Source: Acidisarcina polymorpha (GTDB lineage Bacteria; Acidobacteriota; Terriglobia; Terriglobales; Acidobacteriaceae). From it: a DNA stretch of 64,000 bases. Each line of letters starts with the position of its first letter. Within the stretch, counting starts at the first letter, position 1. A model generated the notes under the pieces. The model worked only from the letters and a program-made list of their open reading frames with translations. It searched no databases and had not been told where the DNA came from. Position numbers and translations under genes: made by a program. The stretch spans positions 1,116,001 through 1,180,000 of the forward strand of contig NZ_CP030840.1 in NCBI RefSeq assembly GCF_003330725.1, in the 5' to 3' direction. Below, one piece after another: positions 43,932 to 52,859 of the stretch.

Positions 43932-43969
43932 GACTGCATAGTAGCTTATTATGGAAATTTCAAGAAAAT

Positions 43970-43983
43970 GTTTCCTTGGAAAC
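43970..43983. promoter_or_regulatory. Candidate LacI operator
   Basis: GTTTCC-TT-GGAAAC, two perfect 6-bp arms around two bases, lies 39 bp upstream of the preferred lacI start. Next to it is GGAAATTTCAAGAAAATGTTTCC, a looser palindrome. Autoregulation is likely but unproven. Confidence 0.5.
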
Positions 43984-44050
43984 CCGGTCACGCGGCGTAA
44001 TCTTATGGATTACGCAAGGGGTTCTTGCGCAACCCTCTTGGTGTTCAGAC

Positions 44051-45232
44051 TCATATGCGTAATAACTCAGTCTGAATTCTTCCCGTCACCATTGCCTTAT
44101 CCGCCGTGGTCATCATGTCGATCTCGCTGCGGACACCGAACTCCGGCAGGTAAATGCCGGGTTCGACCGAGAAGCAGGTAAACGGCAGCAACAGGCGCTC
44201 ATCGTGAGTCTCCAGATTGTCCAGGTGCGCGCCGTTGCCATGAATGTCTGTAGCGATATTGTGCCCGGTCCGGTGAGTAAAGGCTTCCCCGAATCCGGCA
44301 TCGCGGATTACCGCCCGGGCGGCATCGTCGGCCTCCCAACCAGCAATGGCGCGTCCCGACGCAAATGCAGACTCGATAAGGGAGATCGCAGCATCTCGCG
44401 CATTTCGCACGGTCTCGAAGACCAGCTGCTCGCGAGCATTCGGTCCGCGCCCGATGACGCCTGTCCAGGTGATGTCGTAGAAGACCGAATCCGGCCGGTC
44501 CATCCGCCCCCAGATATCGATCAGCACGAAGTCGCCTTGCCGGATGGGCTTCGTTGTCGACTCAGTTGCCGCGTAGTGGGAGTCGGCCGTGTTCTCATTG
44601 ACCGCCACGTCTGGCGCATTCTCCCAGACCAGGCCGCCTCGCCGCATCGCCTCTGATAGCCATTGCACCATGCCGTATTCAGTTGTGCCTGCCGCGCCGC
44701 CGTTAGCAGGACGCACTCTTCTCCCGATCTCGCGGAATCCCTCCGCGAGAACTTGGTCGATGATTCGCTGTGCCTCATAGTGGCTGGCCATCCGCTCTTC
44801 GCTCAGTACTGCTTCGAAGTGACTGACCAGGTCGGATGAACTTACGATCGTCTTGCCAAAGCCGCGGAGCAGTTCGATCGTACCGGCGTCCACCATGGAG
44901 ACATACATGATGGCATTGCGCGGCGAATATTGCATGGCGAGCTTCTGGCACGGCTTGAGCATGATCTCCAGCTCTTGCTCAAGCTCCTGCCAGGACGAAT
45001 AGACGGCTTTGGTGCCCGGCAATGAATCCAGCCTTCCTTGCTCGATGCGGTGGACCAGCTTCTTCGGCTCTCCCTGGGCCGGAATCAGGTAGTACCAGCG
45101 CCGCGTCACATGCAACGATTCACTCAGCCCAAGGATGCGGTAAGCGATCGGATCGCGATGATGATGATCGTAAAAGAGCCAGCCATCAAGCTGCGCTTGG
45201 CGAAGAGCGGATTGGATTGCTTCAAGGTCCAT
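44051..45232 (-). CDS. M24-family (Xaa-Pro peptidase-like) metallopeptidase
   Basis: 393 residues from the ATG at 45232; the frame opens earlier at 45340 without support. It has an N-terminal creatinase-like domain and a C-terminal pita-bread fold. All five metal ligands are identifiable: Asp in LIDIWG, Asp in FYDITWTG, His in RTGHNIA, Glu in SVEPGIY and Glu in VRSEIDM. So it is probably an active di-metal aminopeptidase or prolidase, cytoplasmic. It shares a strand with the LacI gene 120 bp downstream, and is divergent from xylB with 145 bp between starts. Confidence 0.9.
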   Translation of the reverse strand: MDLEAIQSALRQAQLDGWLFYDHHHRDPIAYRILGLSESLHVTRRWYYLIPAQGEPKKLVHRIEQGRLDSLPGTKAVYSSWQELEQELEIMLKPCQKLAMQYSPRNAIMYVSMVDAGTIELLRGFGKTIVSSSDLVSHFEAVLSEERMASHYEAQRIIDQVLAEGFREIGRRVRPANGGAAGTTEYGMVQWLSEAMRRGGLVWENAPDVAVNENTADSHYAATESTTKPIRQGDFVLIDIWGRMDRPDSVFYDITWTGVIGRGPNAREQLVFETVRNARDAAISLIESAFASGRAIAGWEADDAARAVIRDAGFGEAFTHRTGHNIATDIHGNGAHLDNLETHDERLLLPFTCFSVEPGIYLPEFGVRSEIDMMTTADKAMVTGRIQTELLRI

Positions 45233-45377
45233 GCGGGTTAGTCTAAACCGGAGCGTTGCGATCTTCGAGGTAAGACAAGCTCGCGACCGCTGCTCGAGTC
45301 CTATTGTGAATCTGCGCCTTCTCAGTGCTAATCTAGCCACGCATTAGAAAATCCTTTTACCCTTGCGAGAGATTTGA

Positions 45378-46853
45378 ATGTCATTTCTTGGAATCGATGT
45401 CGGCACTGGCGGCACAAGAGCCGTAATAGTGGATGAAAACGGTAAGGTACTCTCCTCGGCATCGAGCGATCACGACCCCTTCCGCGCAGCTCATCCAGGC
45501 TGGGCGGAACAGGATCCCGAAGACTGGTGGCGCGCCGCCCAGGAGGCGATCGCGGACGCGATCCGTTTCAGCGGGGCCGGCGGGGATGAGATTACCGCGG
45601 TCGGCCTCACTGGCCAGATGCATGGCGCGGTGGTCCTCGACGTTGCCGGAGAAGTGCTGCGCCCGGCGCTGATCTGGTGCGATCAACGCACTGGTCCGCA
45701 ATGCGACTGGCTCCATGAGCATATCGGACGGGAGCGCCTCATCGAACTCACGTGCAATCCTGCATTGCCGAACTTCACTTTGACCAAGTTGCTCTGGATT
45801 AAGGAGCACGAGCCAGAAATCTTCGCCAAAATCGCCCATGTCATGTGCCCCAAAGATTATGTGCGCTACCGTCTCACCGGCACCTTCGCAATCGATGTGC
45901 ATGAGGCATCGGGCACACTCTTGCTAGATGTGACCCATCGCAAATGGTCTTCGGAGGTAGCCAGTATTGCCGGCATCAATGAGGAATGGCTGCCGCCGCT
46001 CTACGAGTCTCAGGAGGTTTGCGCGGAGATTTCGGTTGCTGCCGCGGCCAATGTCGGCTTGGCGGTAGGGACGCCAGTCGTTGCCGGCGCGGGCGATCAA
46101 GGGGCGGGCGCGGTCGGCATGGGCATCCTCAAACCCGGGTCGGTGAGCGCAACGATCGGAACTTCGGGCGTGGTCTTCGCCGCCACCGACGCACCGACCA
46201 AGGACCCTCTGGGCCGCTTGCATACGTTCTGCCATGCCGTACCCGGCCGGTGGCACGTTATGGGAGTGACCCAGGCGGCCGGCCTTTCGCTGCGCTGGTT
46301 CCGCGATACCTTCGCCAAAGGCGCCACCTACGATGCCCTGGGTCGCAGCGCTGCCAACATCCGCGCAGGAAGCGACGGCCTGCTGTGGGCCCCTTACCTG
46401 CTGGGTGAGCGAACTCCCCATCTCGATTCTCACGCCAGGGCCGCTTTCGTCGGCATTACCGCCGACCATACGCCGCCTCATTTCACCCGCGCGATCCTCG
46501 AGGGGGTAGCCTTCTCGCTGCGCGACACTTTCACCTTGTTTGCAGAACTCGGCATTCCGGTAAACGGCGTCCGGCTAGGTGGCGGGGGAGCACGCGGACC
46601 ACTATGGCGACGAATTCAGACCGATATCTATGGGTATCCGGCGGAGGTGCTGACAGCTGAAGAAGGCGGAGCTTATGGCGCCGCTCTGCTGGCAGGAGTC
46701 GGAGCCAAGGCCTGGCCCGATACCGACACCGCCTGTGAACATTCGCTGCAGGTGGCTGAAACCCTCCAGCCGGATCCCGAGACAGCCAAGGTGTACACCG
46801 AGGCGTATCGACTCTATCGCGAGGTTTACCCCGCCCTGAAGAAGATCCAGTAG
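45378..46853 (+). CDS. xylB: Xylulokinase
   Basis: A 491-residue FGGY-family sugar kinase phosphorylating D-xylulose to feed the pentose phosphate pathway. The N-terminal phosphate-binding loop is IDVGTGGTRAVIVD. LTGQMHGAVVLD with IWCDQRTG is characteristic of XylB, as is AGAGDQGAGAVGMG. The C-terminal GGGARGPLWRRIQTDIYG is the FGGY signature 2. A GAGAG(A) site precedes the ATG. No xylose isomerase is within the window. First of a probable three-gene run with the esterase and the creatininase-family gene. Confidence 0.94.
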   Translation: MSFLGIDVGTGGTRAVIVDENGKVLSSASSDHDPFRAAHPGWAEQDPEDWWRAAQEAIADAIRFSGAGGDEITAVGLTGQMHGAVVLDVAGEVLRPALIWCDQRTGPQCDWLHEHIGRERLIELTCNPALPNFTLTKLLWIKEHEPEIFAKIAHVMCPKDYVRYRLTGTFAIDVHEASGTLLLDVTHRKWSSEVASIAGINEEWLPPLYESQEVCAEISVAAAANVGLAVGTPVVAGAGDQGAGAVGMGILKPGSVSATIGTSGVVFAATDAPTKDPLGRLHTFCHAVPGRWHVMGVTQAAGLSLRWFRDTFAKGATYDALGRSAANIRAGSDGLLWAPYLLGERTPHLDSHARAAFVGITADHTPPHFTRAILEGVAFSLRDTFTLFAELGIPVNGVRLGGGGARGPLWRRIQTDIYGYPAEVLTAEEGGAYGAALLAGVGAKAWPDTDTACEHSLQVAETLQPDPETAKVYTEAYRLYREVYPALKKIQ

Positions 46854-46893
46854 AGGGAATATCGACCAGATCGCCTTTTCCCGAGGAGAACAA

Positions 46894-48435
46894 GTGAATC
46901 AACGGCAACTTACAGGGTTGTGCGCCACGCTTTCGCTGTTGCTATTCGCGCCGGTCTGCCTCTCTGAGGTTCGACTTCCGAAGCTCCTCAGCGATCACGT
47001 CGTTCTGCAGCGCGACGCCCCGATCCACATCTGGGGCTGGGCGGATCCCGGGGAGCCAGTCAACATTTCGTTCACCAGCCAGAAGCAATCGACCACCGCG
47101 GACGAACTCGGCAAGTGGAGCGTCTACTTGTCGCCAGAAGACTCTGGCGGTCCTTACGTACTGACTGTTCAGGGGGCCAATACCGTCACCGTCTCGGACG
47201 TGCTGGTTGGCGACGTCTGGTTTGCTTCCGGGCAGTCGAACATGCAAATGCCGCTGAGAGGCTTTCCCAAGTCGGCGGAGCTGAAGAACAGTGCTGAAGA
47301 GATTGCCAACGCGAATCAGCCGCAGATCCGGCTGCTCCGCGTCCATGACCGGCCGTCCGATCATCCTCTTCCCGACTTGCAGGATGCTGACGAAGTGTGG
47401 ACCACCTGCACTCCGGAGACGGCTGCTGATTTCTCTGCCGTCGCTTATTTTTTCGGACGCGAGATCCAGCAGCACGAGAAGGTGCCGATTGGGCTAGTAG
47501 ACGACACTTGGGGAGGGACGCCGGCAGAATCCTGGATCAGTCTCGACGGCATCTCCGCGAATGCATCGCTGATGCCCATCTTCCAGACCTGGAGCCAGAT
47601 GTCCAATACAACCTCGGACATTCCAGCTTTACGGGCCATCGAGAAGCGGGCTGACGACGCCGCCAAGCAGGCTGGCCTTCCGCCCCCCAAGCACCCCTGG
47701 CATCCGGTGCCCGCCTCCTACGACCCGTCCTATCTCTATAACGGGATGATCGCGCCGTTTGTCGGCTTCCGGATCAAAGGAGTGATCTGGTACCAGGGCG
47801 AAACCAACAGCGGCACAAGTCGCGCGCCTATGTACTCCAAGCTCTTCCCTACGCTGATCAATGATTGTCGCAGCAAGTGGGGCGAAGGAGACTTCCCTTT
47901 CCTGTTCGTGCAAATATCGAGCTTTAAATCGAATGCTACCGAGATATGGGGCATTATCCGCGACGCCCAACGCCGAACCCTCAGCGTGGCGAATACTGGA
48001 ATGGCGGTCACCCTTGATGTCGGCAATCCGGACAACGTTCATCCCGCTGACAAACAAACCGTAGGCCATCGCCTCGCCCTCACTGCTCTCGACATTGCCT
48101 ATGGGGAACATATCGAAGACTCGGGTCCGCTCTTTCGCGAAGCTTCTCCGCAGGACGGCCAAATCCGGGTATGGTTCGATCATAGCGAGGGATTGTCTGC
48201 TCAAGGGGGCGCGCCGTCGGGGTTTGAAGTAGCAGGCGAAGACCACAAATTTGTCCCGGCCACTGCGAAAATCGATGGCCAAACCATCGTCGCAAGCGCG
48301 CCTGAAATCAAGTCGCCGAAATTCGTCCGCTACGCCTGGGCCAACGTGCCGGCGGCTAACCTCTACAACCGCGCCGGCCTTCCGGCATCCACCTTTTCGT
48401 CAGAAAATGGCGTGGATGCGGGCACGGTGCGCTGA
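46894..48435 (+). CDS. Exported sialate O-acetylesterase-type (SASA) esterase
   Basis: A 513-residue protein with a signal peptide (LCATLSLLLFAPVCLSE) and GTG start behind GAGGAGAA. It has the SGNH-like catalytic motifs of the family: Ser in FASGQSNMQMPL, WYQGETNSG, and the DNVHPADKQTVGHRL block with the catalytic His. These remove acetyl groups from sugars; in plant-biomass clusters they often act as acetylxylan esterases. Placement 40 bp behind xylulokinase supports that role here. Extracytoplasmic location is inferred. Confidence 0.9.
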   Translation: MNQRQLTGLCATLSLLLFAPVCLSEVRLPKLLSDHVVLQRDAPIHIWGWADPGEPVNISFTSQKQSTTADELGKWSVYLSPEDSGGPYVLTVQGANTVTVSDVLVGDVWFASGQSNMQMPLRGFPKSAELKNSAEEIANANQPQIRLLRVHDRPSDHPLPDLQDADEVWTTCTPETAADFSAVAYFFGREIQQHEKVPIGLVDDTWGGTPAESWISLDGISANASLMPIFQTWSQMSNTTSDIPALRAIEKRADDAAKQAGLPPPKHPWHPVPASYDPSYLYNGMIAPFVGFRIKGVIWYQGETNSGTSRAPMYSKLFPTLINDCRSKWGEGDFPFLFVQISSFKSNATEIWGIIRDAQRRTLSVANTGMAVTLDVGNPDNVHPADKQTVGHRLALTALDIAYGEHIEDSGPLFREASPQDGQIRVWFDHSEGLSAQGGAPSGFEVAGEDHKFVPATAKIDGQTIVASAPEIKSPKFVRYAWANVPAANLYNRAGLPASTFSSENGVDAGTVR

Positions 48436-48478
48436 AACTGGTTCCGTCTGCAGATTGCACTGACGGAAAAAGGAATTC

Positions 48479-49351
48479 ATGTCGCGTTCACTCTTACTCG
48501 TGTTATCGCTCCTGGCCTGCGCAGCGGCTTCAGGAAATGCCCAGAAGCTTTCTCCGAAGTGGGAAGAGCTTACCGCTCCGGACTTCGTGCAAGCGATCCA
48601 TGAATCTCAGGGCGTCTGTCTGATGCCATTCGGAATTATCGAGAAACATGGCCCGCATCTTCCTCTTGGCACTGATCTGCTCGACGTGCGCTTCGCGGTC
48701 ATGAATGCCGTTCAGCAGGAGTATGCAGTCGTATTCCCCGAATATTACTTTGGCCAGATCTTTGAAGCCCAGCAGGAACCGGGAACGCTCGCATATAGTC
48801 TGAGCACTCAGCTCTCGTTGCTTCAGGAGACAGTGAAGGAGATGGCCCGCAACGGTTGCAAAAAGATCGTGATCGTCAATGGCCACGGCGGGAACGAAAG
48901 CCTGCTTCCGCTCTTCGCTCAGGCCCAGCTGGCCACGCCGCGGGATTACGTCGTCTACGTCTTCGGCCTTCCCCGCCGGGATGTTCCCGGAAGGCCGGCA
49001 CTCAAGACCAAGACCGACATGCATGCCGGTGAAACCGAGACCTCGGCGATGCTGATTGCCAGACCGGATCTGGTTCACCAGGATCGCGCCGCCAGCGAGT
49101 CGGGAGCCGACCGCGACCGGCTGAAGCTACCTGACTCCGTATACACGGGCATCTGGTGGTACGCGAAATTCCCTGACCATTACTCCGGGGACGGCTCGGC
49201 TGGAAATAAACAACTCGGCGAATTCGACCAGAAGAGTTGGTCCAGCCAGATCGCGGAAGCGGTGAAAGCGATCAAAGTCGACGAAGAAAGCCTGAAGTTA
49301 CAGAACGAGTTTTACGAGAAGACGCAGCATCCGCTCGACACGAAGCAGTGA
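48479..49351 (+). CDS. Exported creatininase-family hydrolase
   Basis: A 290-residue protein with signal peptide (LLLVLSLLACAAASGNAQ). Metal ligands of the creatininase/arginine-formamidase fold are all visible: EKHGPHLPLGTD (Glu, His, Asp), NGHGGN and DMHAGETETS. Cytoplasmic homologues open cyclic amides. An exported form is common beside sugar-degradation genes, but its substrate is not known. It follows the esterase by 43 bp and is probably co-transcribed with it. Confidence 0.88.
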   Translation: MSRSLLLVLSLLACAAASGNAQKLSPKWEELTAPDFVQAIHESQGVCLMPFGIIEKHGPHLPLGTDLLDVRFAVMNAVQQEYAVVFPEYYFGQIFEAQQEPGTLAYSLSTQLSLLQETVKEMARNGCKKIVIVNGHGGNESLLPLFAQAQLATPRDYVVYVFGLPRRDVPGRPALKTKTDMHAGETETSAMLIARPDLVHQDRAASESGADRDRLKLPDSVYTGIWWYAKFPDHYSGDGSAGNKQLGEFDQKSWSSQIAEAVKAIKVDEESLKLQNEFYEKTQHPLDTKQ

Positions 49352-49370
49352 AGTGCCAGGGGCCAAAGCT

Positions 49371-51527
49371 CTAATCGCCGTCAGCCGGCTCCGATGGAAC
49401 GGTTACGAGATGATGGCCGGTCGTTGCTTCGATGGAACTCGCCAGTGTGTCGGTCTTTCTGGGAAAGATGAAGTCCATCGGCGATTTTAGAAACTGCTCG
49501 AAAACAAACTTGATGATTCTGATCTGCTCGCCGCGAGAGACGTTATACGCGCGCAGAGCAACCGTCGATGCGATTGAAAAACTCACTCCGAGGTTGAGCA
49601 CGAAGGTCACCGCGACTCCAGCGATTGCGTAGTAGAGCCAGCTCTCCCGGAATACGCTGGCGCCAAACTGGGACGCTGCCAAGGCGACCATTCCGGTGTT
49701 GAGGGTAACGTGCCGGACATCGAGGGGAATGCCGAAGAAGCGCGCGATGACGGGCGACAGACCGAGCAGGTAGCCAAGCACGATACTGTTGCTCCAGGCC
49801 GCCACGTTGCGCTCCAGCCAGTCGGCAATCCGATGCATGTTGCGCGACCCAAGCTGGTAGCCGATCGGATGTTGGATGATGGCGTCGGGAATGCGGTGGT
49901 AAACCACGAAGTTTTCCGCCCATCCGCCCGCCAGTCCACCAATCCAAAGAATGACTCCGGTGAAGGCGGCAAAGATGATCGTGCCGGACTCGAAGGGATT
50001 CATGCCATGGTAGGCATGTTCCGCACTTGCCGGGGACAAGTAGTGTGCATGAAAGGTTCGAAACCACAGGTGTTCGAAGATCACGCCGCCGATGCAGACA
50101 GCGATCACGTTCCCAAAGGCGGCGGCAAGCTGCGTCCGTGAGATTTGCGCCGCATACGCGGAGATCTTGCTCCAACGCGAAACGCCGCGGTTCTCGCGCA
50201 CGATTCCGGCCAAGGCCGCTGCCGTCATCGAGGGCTGCTTGGTCGCCAGCGCAAGGTGGAAGATCTGCAGAAGAATAAAGCTGACCGCGTAATCGGTGCC
50301 GACCAGGAATCCTTCAACAAAGAGCGGCAGGTGAAATCCTACGATTCGAAGCTTGAGAGCAGCGGTAAAGACGGTGAGGATGCCACCTCCGGCAGCCGCA
50401 CGCCACATTTGCCAATAGTCGCTCCGGGTGCGGGCAACGTAATGATCTCCACTATGGCCGGTCCGCTCCACGGTTTTGCGAGCGAGAAGGGTAAGGTTCT
50501 GGCGAAAGAGCAGCGAGACCCGGGTATCGTCCAGCCGCCCGCGAACCAGCGTGTTCAGCAGGGCGCGGGCGGCTACGCGCGACTCCTTCGTCGAGAGCGT
50601 GTTCTCGCCCGCGGAGAATGCGTCCGAGAGCAGTTCCATCCTCTCCAGGGCCGACTCGATACTTTGCAGATCATAGACGAGGGCGGAACTGACTCCGGCA
50701 TCCTCCATCTGCAGATGGACGTGGTCCAATTCCAGGCGGCATTTGTGCACGACCTCCCGCCAGAGCATGCGTTCGGTGAGCCGCCATTCGGACTCGTTCC
50801 CCACTTTGCTTTTATTGACGAACATCTCGGTGGCAAAGATCAGCCGGTAAAAGGGAGAGTCGTGAACATCCTGAGTCGTGCCCCGGGCGCGGACCGCGGC
50901 GGTCACTCCGCGGCCGCCTACCCGGGTTGCCAGCAGGCGCAGCGACTGGCTCAAGTCCCGCTGAACTCGCAGGCACGACTGGAAGCCCTGGGAAGGCCAA
51001 AGAAGCTGAAAGAGGCGCTCATACACAGCGGGTTCGAGCGAACTGAACCGTTCCACCGCTCGTGGTGATGAAAAAATGTTGGTAAAAAGCAGACCGGCGT
51101 CCGTGACTTTGCGGGCCGACGGGAGTACGCGGCCAAAGAGCCGCCGCACCAGTTCGGAAAAGAGTCCGTGGTGTGCGGGAAGCCCGGCGTCGGCGAATAA
51201 GGGCACCGAATCCAGTTCGCTGAGCAAGAGCAGCCACGACTTCTGAAACTCCCGGTTCAGCGAGGGATTCTGCTCCATCAAGCCGATCCAGCGAAGCAGA
51301 CGGATGGAGAAAGTGCGGTCGCCGCCTTCCGACCAGACGAAGGCGAATAAATGGCTGGCCCGCCGCGTCCTGGCCGCGAGGGTTCCGGCTTCACAGAAGT
51401 CCTGGGTAAGCTTGCGCAACTCATCCTGAGCGCGCGAAAACCTCATCCGCCGCATCAACCGCCGGTGACGGAGAAGTCTGCGCGCAATCTGCAGAAATGC
51501 CATGCAGAGAGAATAGCTACTTTTCAC
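49371..51527 (-). CDS. SpecR-family large membrane protein (named 'site-specific recombinase')
   Basis: A 718-residue protein. Residues 1-380 form a soluble alpha-helical region rich in Arg and Leu. Residues about 380-660 contain six or so membrane segments (GGGILTVFTAALKLRIVGF, DYAVSFILLQIFHLALA, FGNVIAVCIGGVIF, GTIIFAAFTGVILWIGGLAGG, WLYYAIAGVAVTFVLNLG). The pattern with LATKQPSMTAAALA and AGGWAENF matches the SpecR/Gcr family (COG4389), annotated as site-specific recombinase. No Ser or Tyr recombinase active site is visible and the protein is clearly membrane-bound, so the recombinase label should not be trusted. GTG start at 51527; alternative ATG at 51503. Confidence 0.8.
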   Translation of the reverse strand: MKSSYSLCMAFLQIARRLLRHRRLMRRMRFSRAQDELRKLTQDFCEAGTLAARTRRASHLFAFVWSEGGDRTFSIRLLRWIGLMEQNPSLNREFQKSWLLLLSELDSVPLFADAGLPAHHGLFSELVRRLFGRVLPSARKVTDAGLLFTNIFSSPRAVERFSSLEPAVYERLFQLLWPSQGFQSCLRVQRDLSQSLRLLATRVGGRGVTAAVRARGTTQDVHDSPFYRLIFATEMFVNKSKVGNESEWRLTERMLWREVVHKCRLELDHVHLQMEDAGVSSALVYDLQSIESALERMELLSDAFSAGENTLSTKESRVAARALLNTLVRGRLDDTRVSLLFRQNLTLLARKTVERTGHSGDHYVARTRSDYWQMWRAAAGGGILTVFTAALKLRIVGFHLPLFVEGFLVGTDYAVSFILLQIFHLALATKQPSMTAAALAGIVRENRGVSRWSKISAYAAQISRTQLAAAFGNVIAVCIGGVIFEHLWFRTFHAHYLSPASAEHAYHGMNPFESGTIIFAAFTGVILWIGGLAGGWAENFVVYHRIPDAIIQHPIGYQLGSRNMHRIADWLERNVAAWSNSIVLGYLLGLSPVIARFFGIPLDVRHVTLNTGMVALAASQFGASVFRESWLYYAIAGVAVTFVLNLGVSFSIASTVALRAYNVSRGEQIRIIKFVFEQFLKSPMDFIFPRKTDTLASSIEATTGHHLVTVPSEPADGD

Positions 51528-51571
51528 TCGAAGCGCGCTGAAAAGAATGCCTTTCCCAGCGCGGTTAAGAG

Positions 51572-52708
51572 TTATTCCTGGACGACCGCCTTCACCAGAT
51601 TTCGCGGGTTATCGACATCGATTCCGCGAAGAATTGCGCTGAAGTAGGCCAGCAATTGCAGGGGCACCACTTCGAGCACCGACAGTAGATATTCGCTGGC
51701 TCTGGGAATGCGGATCACGTTCGCAGTGATGAGGGGAATCTCCACATCGTCTTCCGAGATCAGGGCAAAGATCTCTGCTCCCTGAGTGTGCATGTCTCGA
51801 ACCAGCTGCAAGGTCTTCTCGTAGCGCAGCATCGAATCCGGATCGTTACCGTCCCGGGTGGCGAGGACGACCAACGGAGCGTTCTTGCCCACCAGCGCAT
51901 TCGGGCCGTGTTTTAGTTCGCCGGCGGGATATCCTTCCGCCTGCATGTAGGCCGACTCCTTCAGCTTGAGCGCGCCTTCGCGGGCGATTGCATAGTGGAT
52001 GCCGCGGCCAAGGTAGAGCACCGCACTCGCTCCCCGCATCCGCTCAGCAAAGCCGCTCGCCTGCCGCTCCCACTCGGGAAGCGCACTGCGCAAGGCCTCC
52101 CCGACTTCAACGAGCTGCTCGCAAAGCGAGGAGACGGCATGGTTCGTCATGCGGCCCCGCAAGCGCGCCATATAGAGAGTAGTCAGATACAACACGACGA
52201 GCTGGGTGGTGAAGCTCTTGGTAGCCGGAATCGCCTTTTCGGTTCCTGCATAGGTAGGCAGCGAGGCGGTCGCCTCTCTCGCCATGGTTGAACCGGCATG
52301 GTTGGTGATGGCGACGGTCGAGAGTCCGCGCGCCGTCGCTTCGCGCAGCGCGGCCAACGTGTCCGCCGTCTCGCCAGACTGCGAGACCACGATCACCCCG
52401 GGCGACTGCAGTGTGTGCGTCGATCGGTAGCAATATTCGCTCGCATATTCGACGTCTACAGTGAGTCCAGCGAGGTCTTCAAGCATGATTTCGGCGGCCA
52501 GCCCAGCATGCCGGCTGGAACCGCTGGCGGCGATAACGATGCGTTCGTGGCCGCGGAGGGCCTCCGCCAGCGCCTTGAAGGGCTCCGGATTGAGGCTTTC
52601 ATTCAGCATGTAATGACGCAGCGTCGCTGCGATCGCGTCCGGCTGCTCGTAGATTTCCCGGAGCATGGAATGCGCAAAGACCCTGTCTTCCAAGACAGTT
52701 TCGACCAT
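51572..52708 (-). CDS. GlmS-like SIS-domain sugar-phosphate isomerase or deaminase without glutaminase domain
   Basis: A 378-residue protein with two SIS domains. It matches the C-terminal isomerase half of glucosamine-6-phosphate synthase: SGSSRHAG, SQSGETADT, LKLKESAYMQAEGYPAGELKHG, and the closing DVDNPRNLVKAVVQE. These retain the sugar-binding residues and catalytic Glu/His region. The 240-residue N-terminal glutaminase is absent, and the ATG with GGAGAA upstream rules out truncation at the gene start. Such proteins act as glucosamine-6-P deaminase (NagB-II, GlmD) or ketosamine-6-P enzymes. No amino-sugar genes flank it. Confidence 0.88.
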   Translation of the reverse strand: MVETVLEDRVFAHSMLREIYEQPDAIAATLRHYMLNESLNPEPFKALAEALRGHERIVIAASGSSRHAGLAAEIMLEDLAGLTVDVEYASEYCYRSTHTLQSPGVIVVSQSGETADTLAALREATARGLSTVAITNHAGSTMAREATASLPTYAGTEKAIPATKSFTTQLVVLYLTTLYMARLRGRMTNHAVSSLCEQLVEVGEALRSALPEWERQASGFAERMRGASAVLYLGRGIHYAIAREGALKLKESAYMQAEGYPAGELKHGPNALVGKNAPLVVLATRDGNDPDSMLRYEKTLQLVRDMHTQGAEIFALISEDDVEIPLITANVIRIPRASEYLLSVLEVVPLQLLAYFSAILRGIDVDNPRNLVKAVVQE

Positions 52709-52859
52709 CGGAATTCTCCACCATTCAGCCAGGGACCAGATCCGGCGCCCAAGGATCGAGCATGAGTCTAGCTGATTTCTATTGTGACGTTTTAATAAGT
52801 CTCGTCTTAGGATAAATGGCCGGTCGCATATTCGATAGCTTCCTCAGCAGCGACCCTCT

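Noticed and set aside
42876-49351. Genomic island by base composition
   Set aside because: No composition shift, tRNA junction, integrase or flanking repeat is visible by eye.
50145-51068. 307-codon ORF opposite the SpecR-family gene
   Set aside because: Antisense shadow; the minus-strand frame has clear membrane segments and family motifs.
49371-51527. Mobile element or integron based on the family name 'site-specific recombinase'
   Set aside because: The protein is membrane-spanning, has no recombinase catalytic residues, and no attachment sites or repeats flank it.
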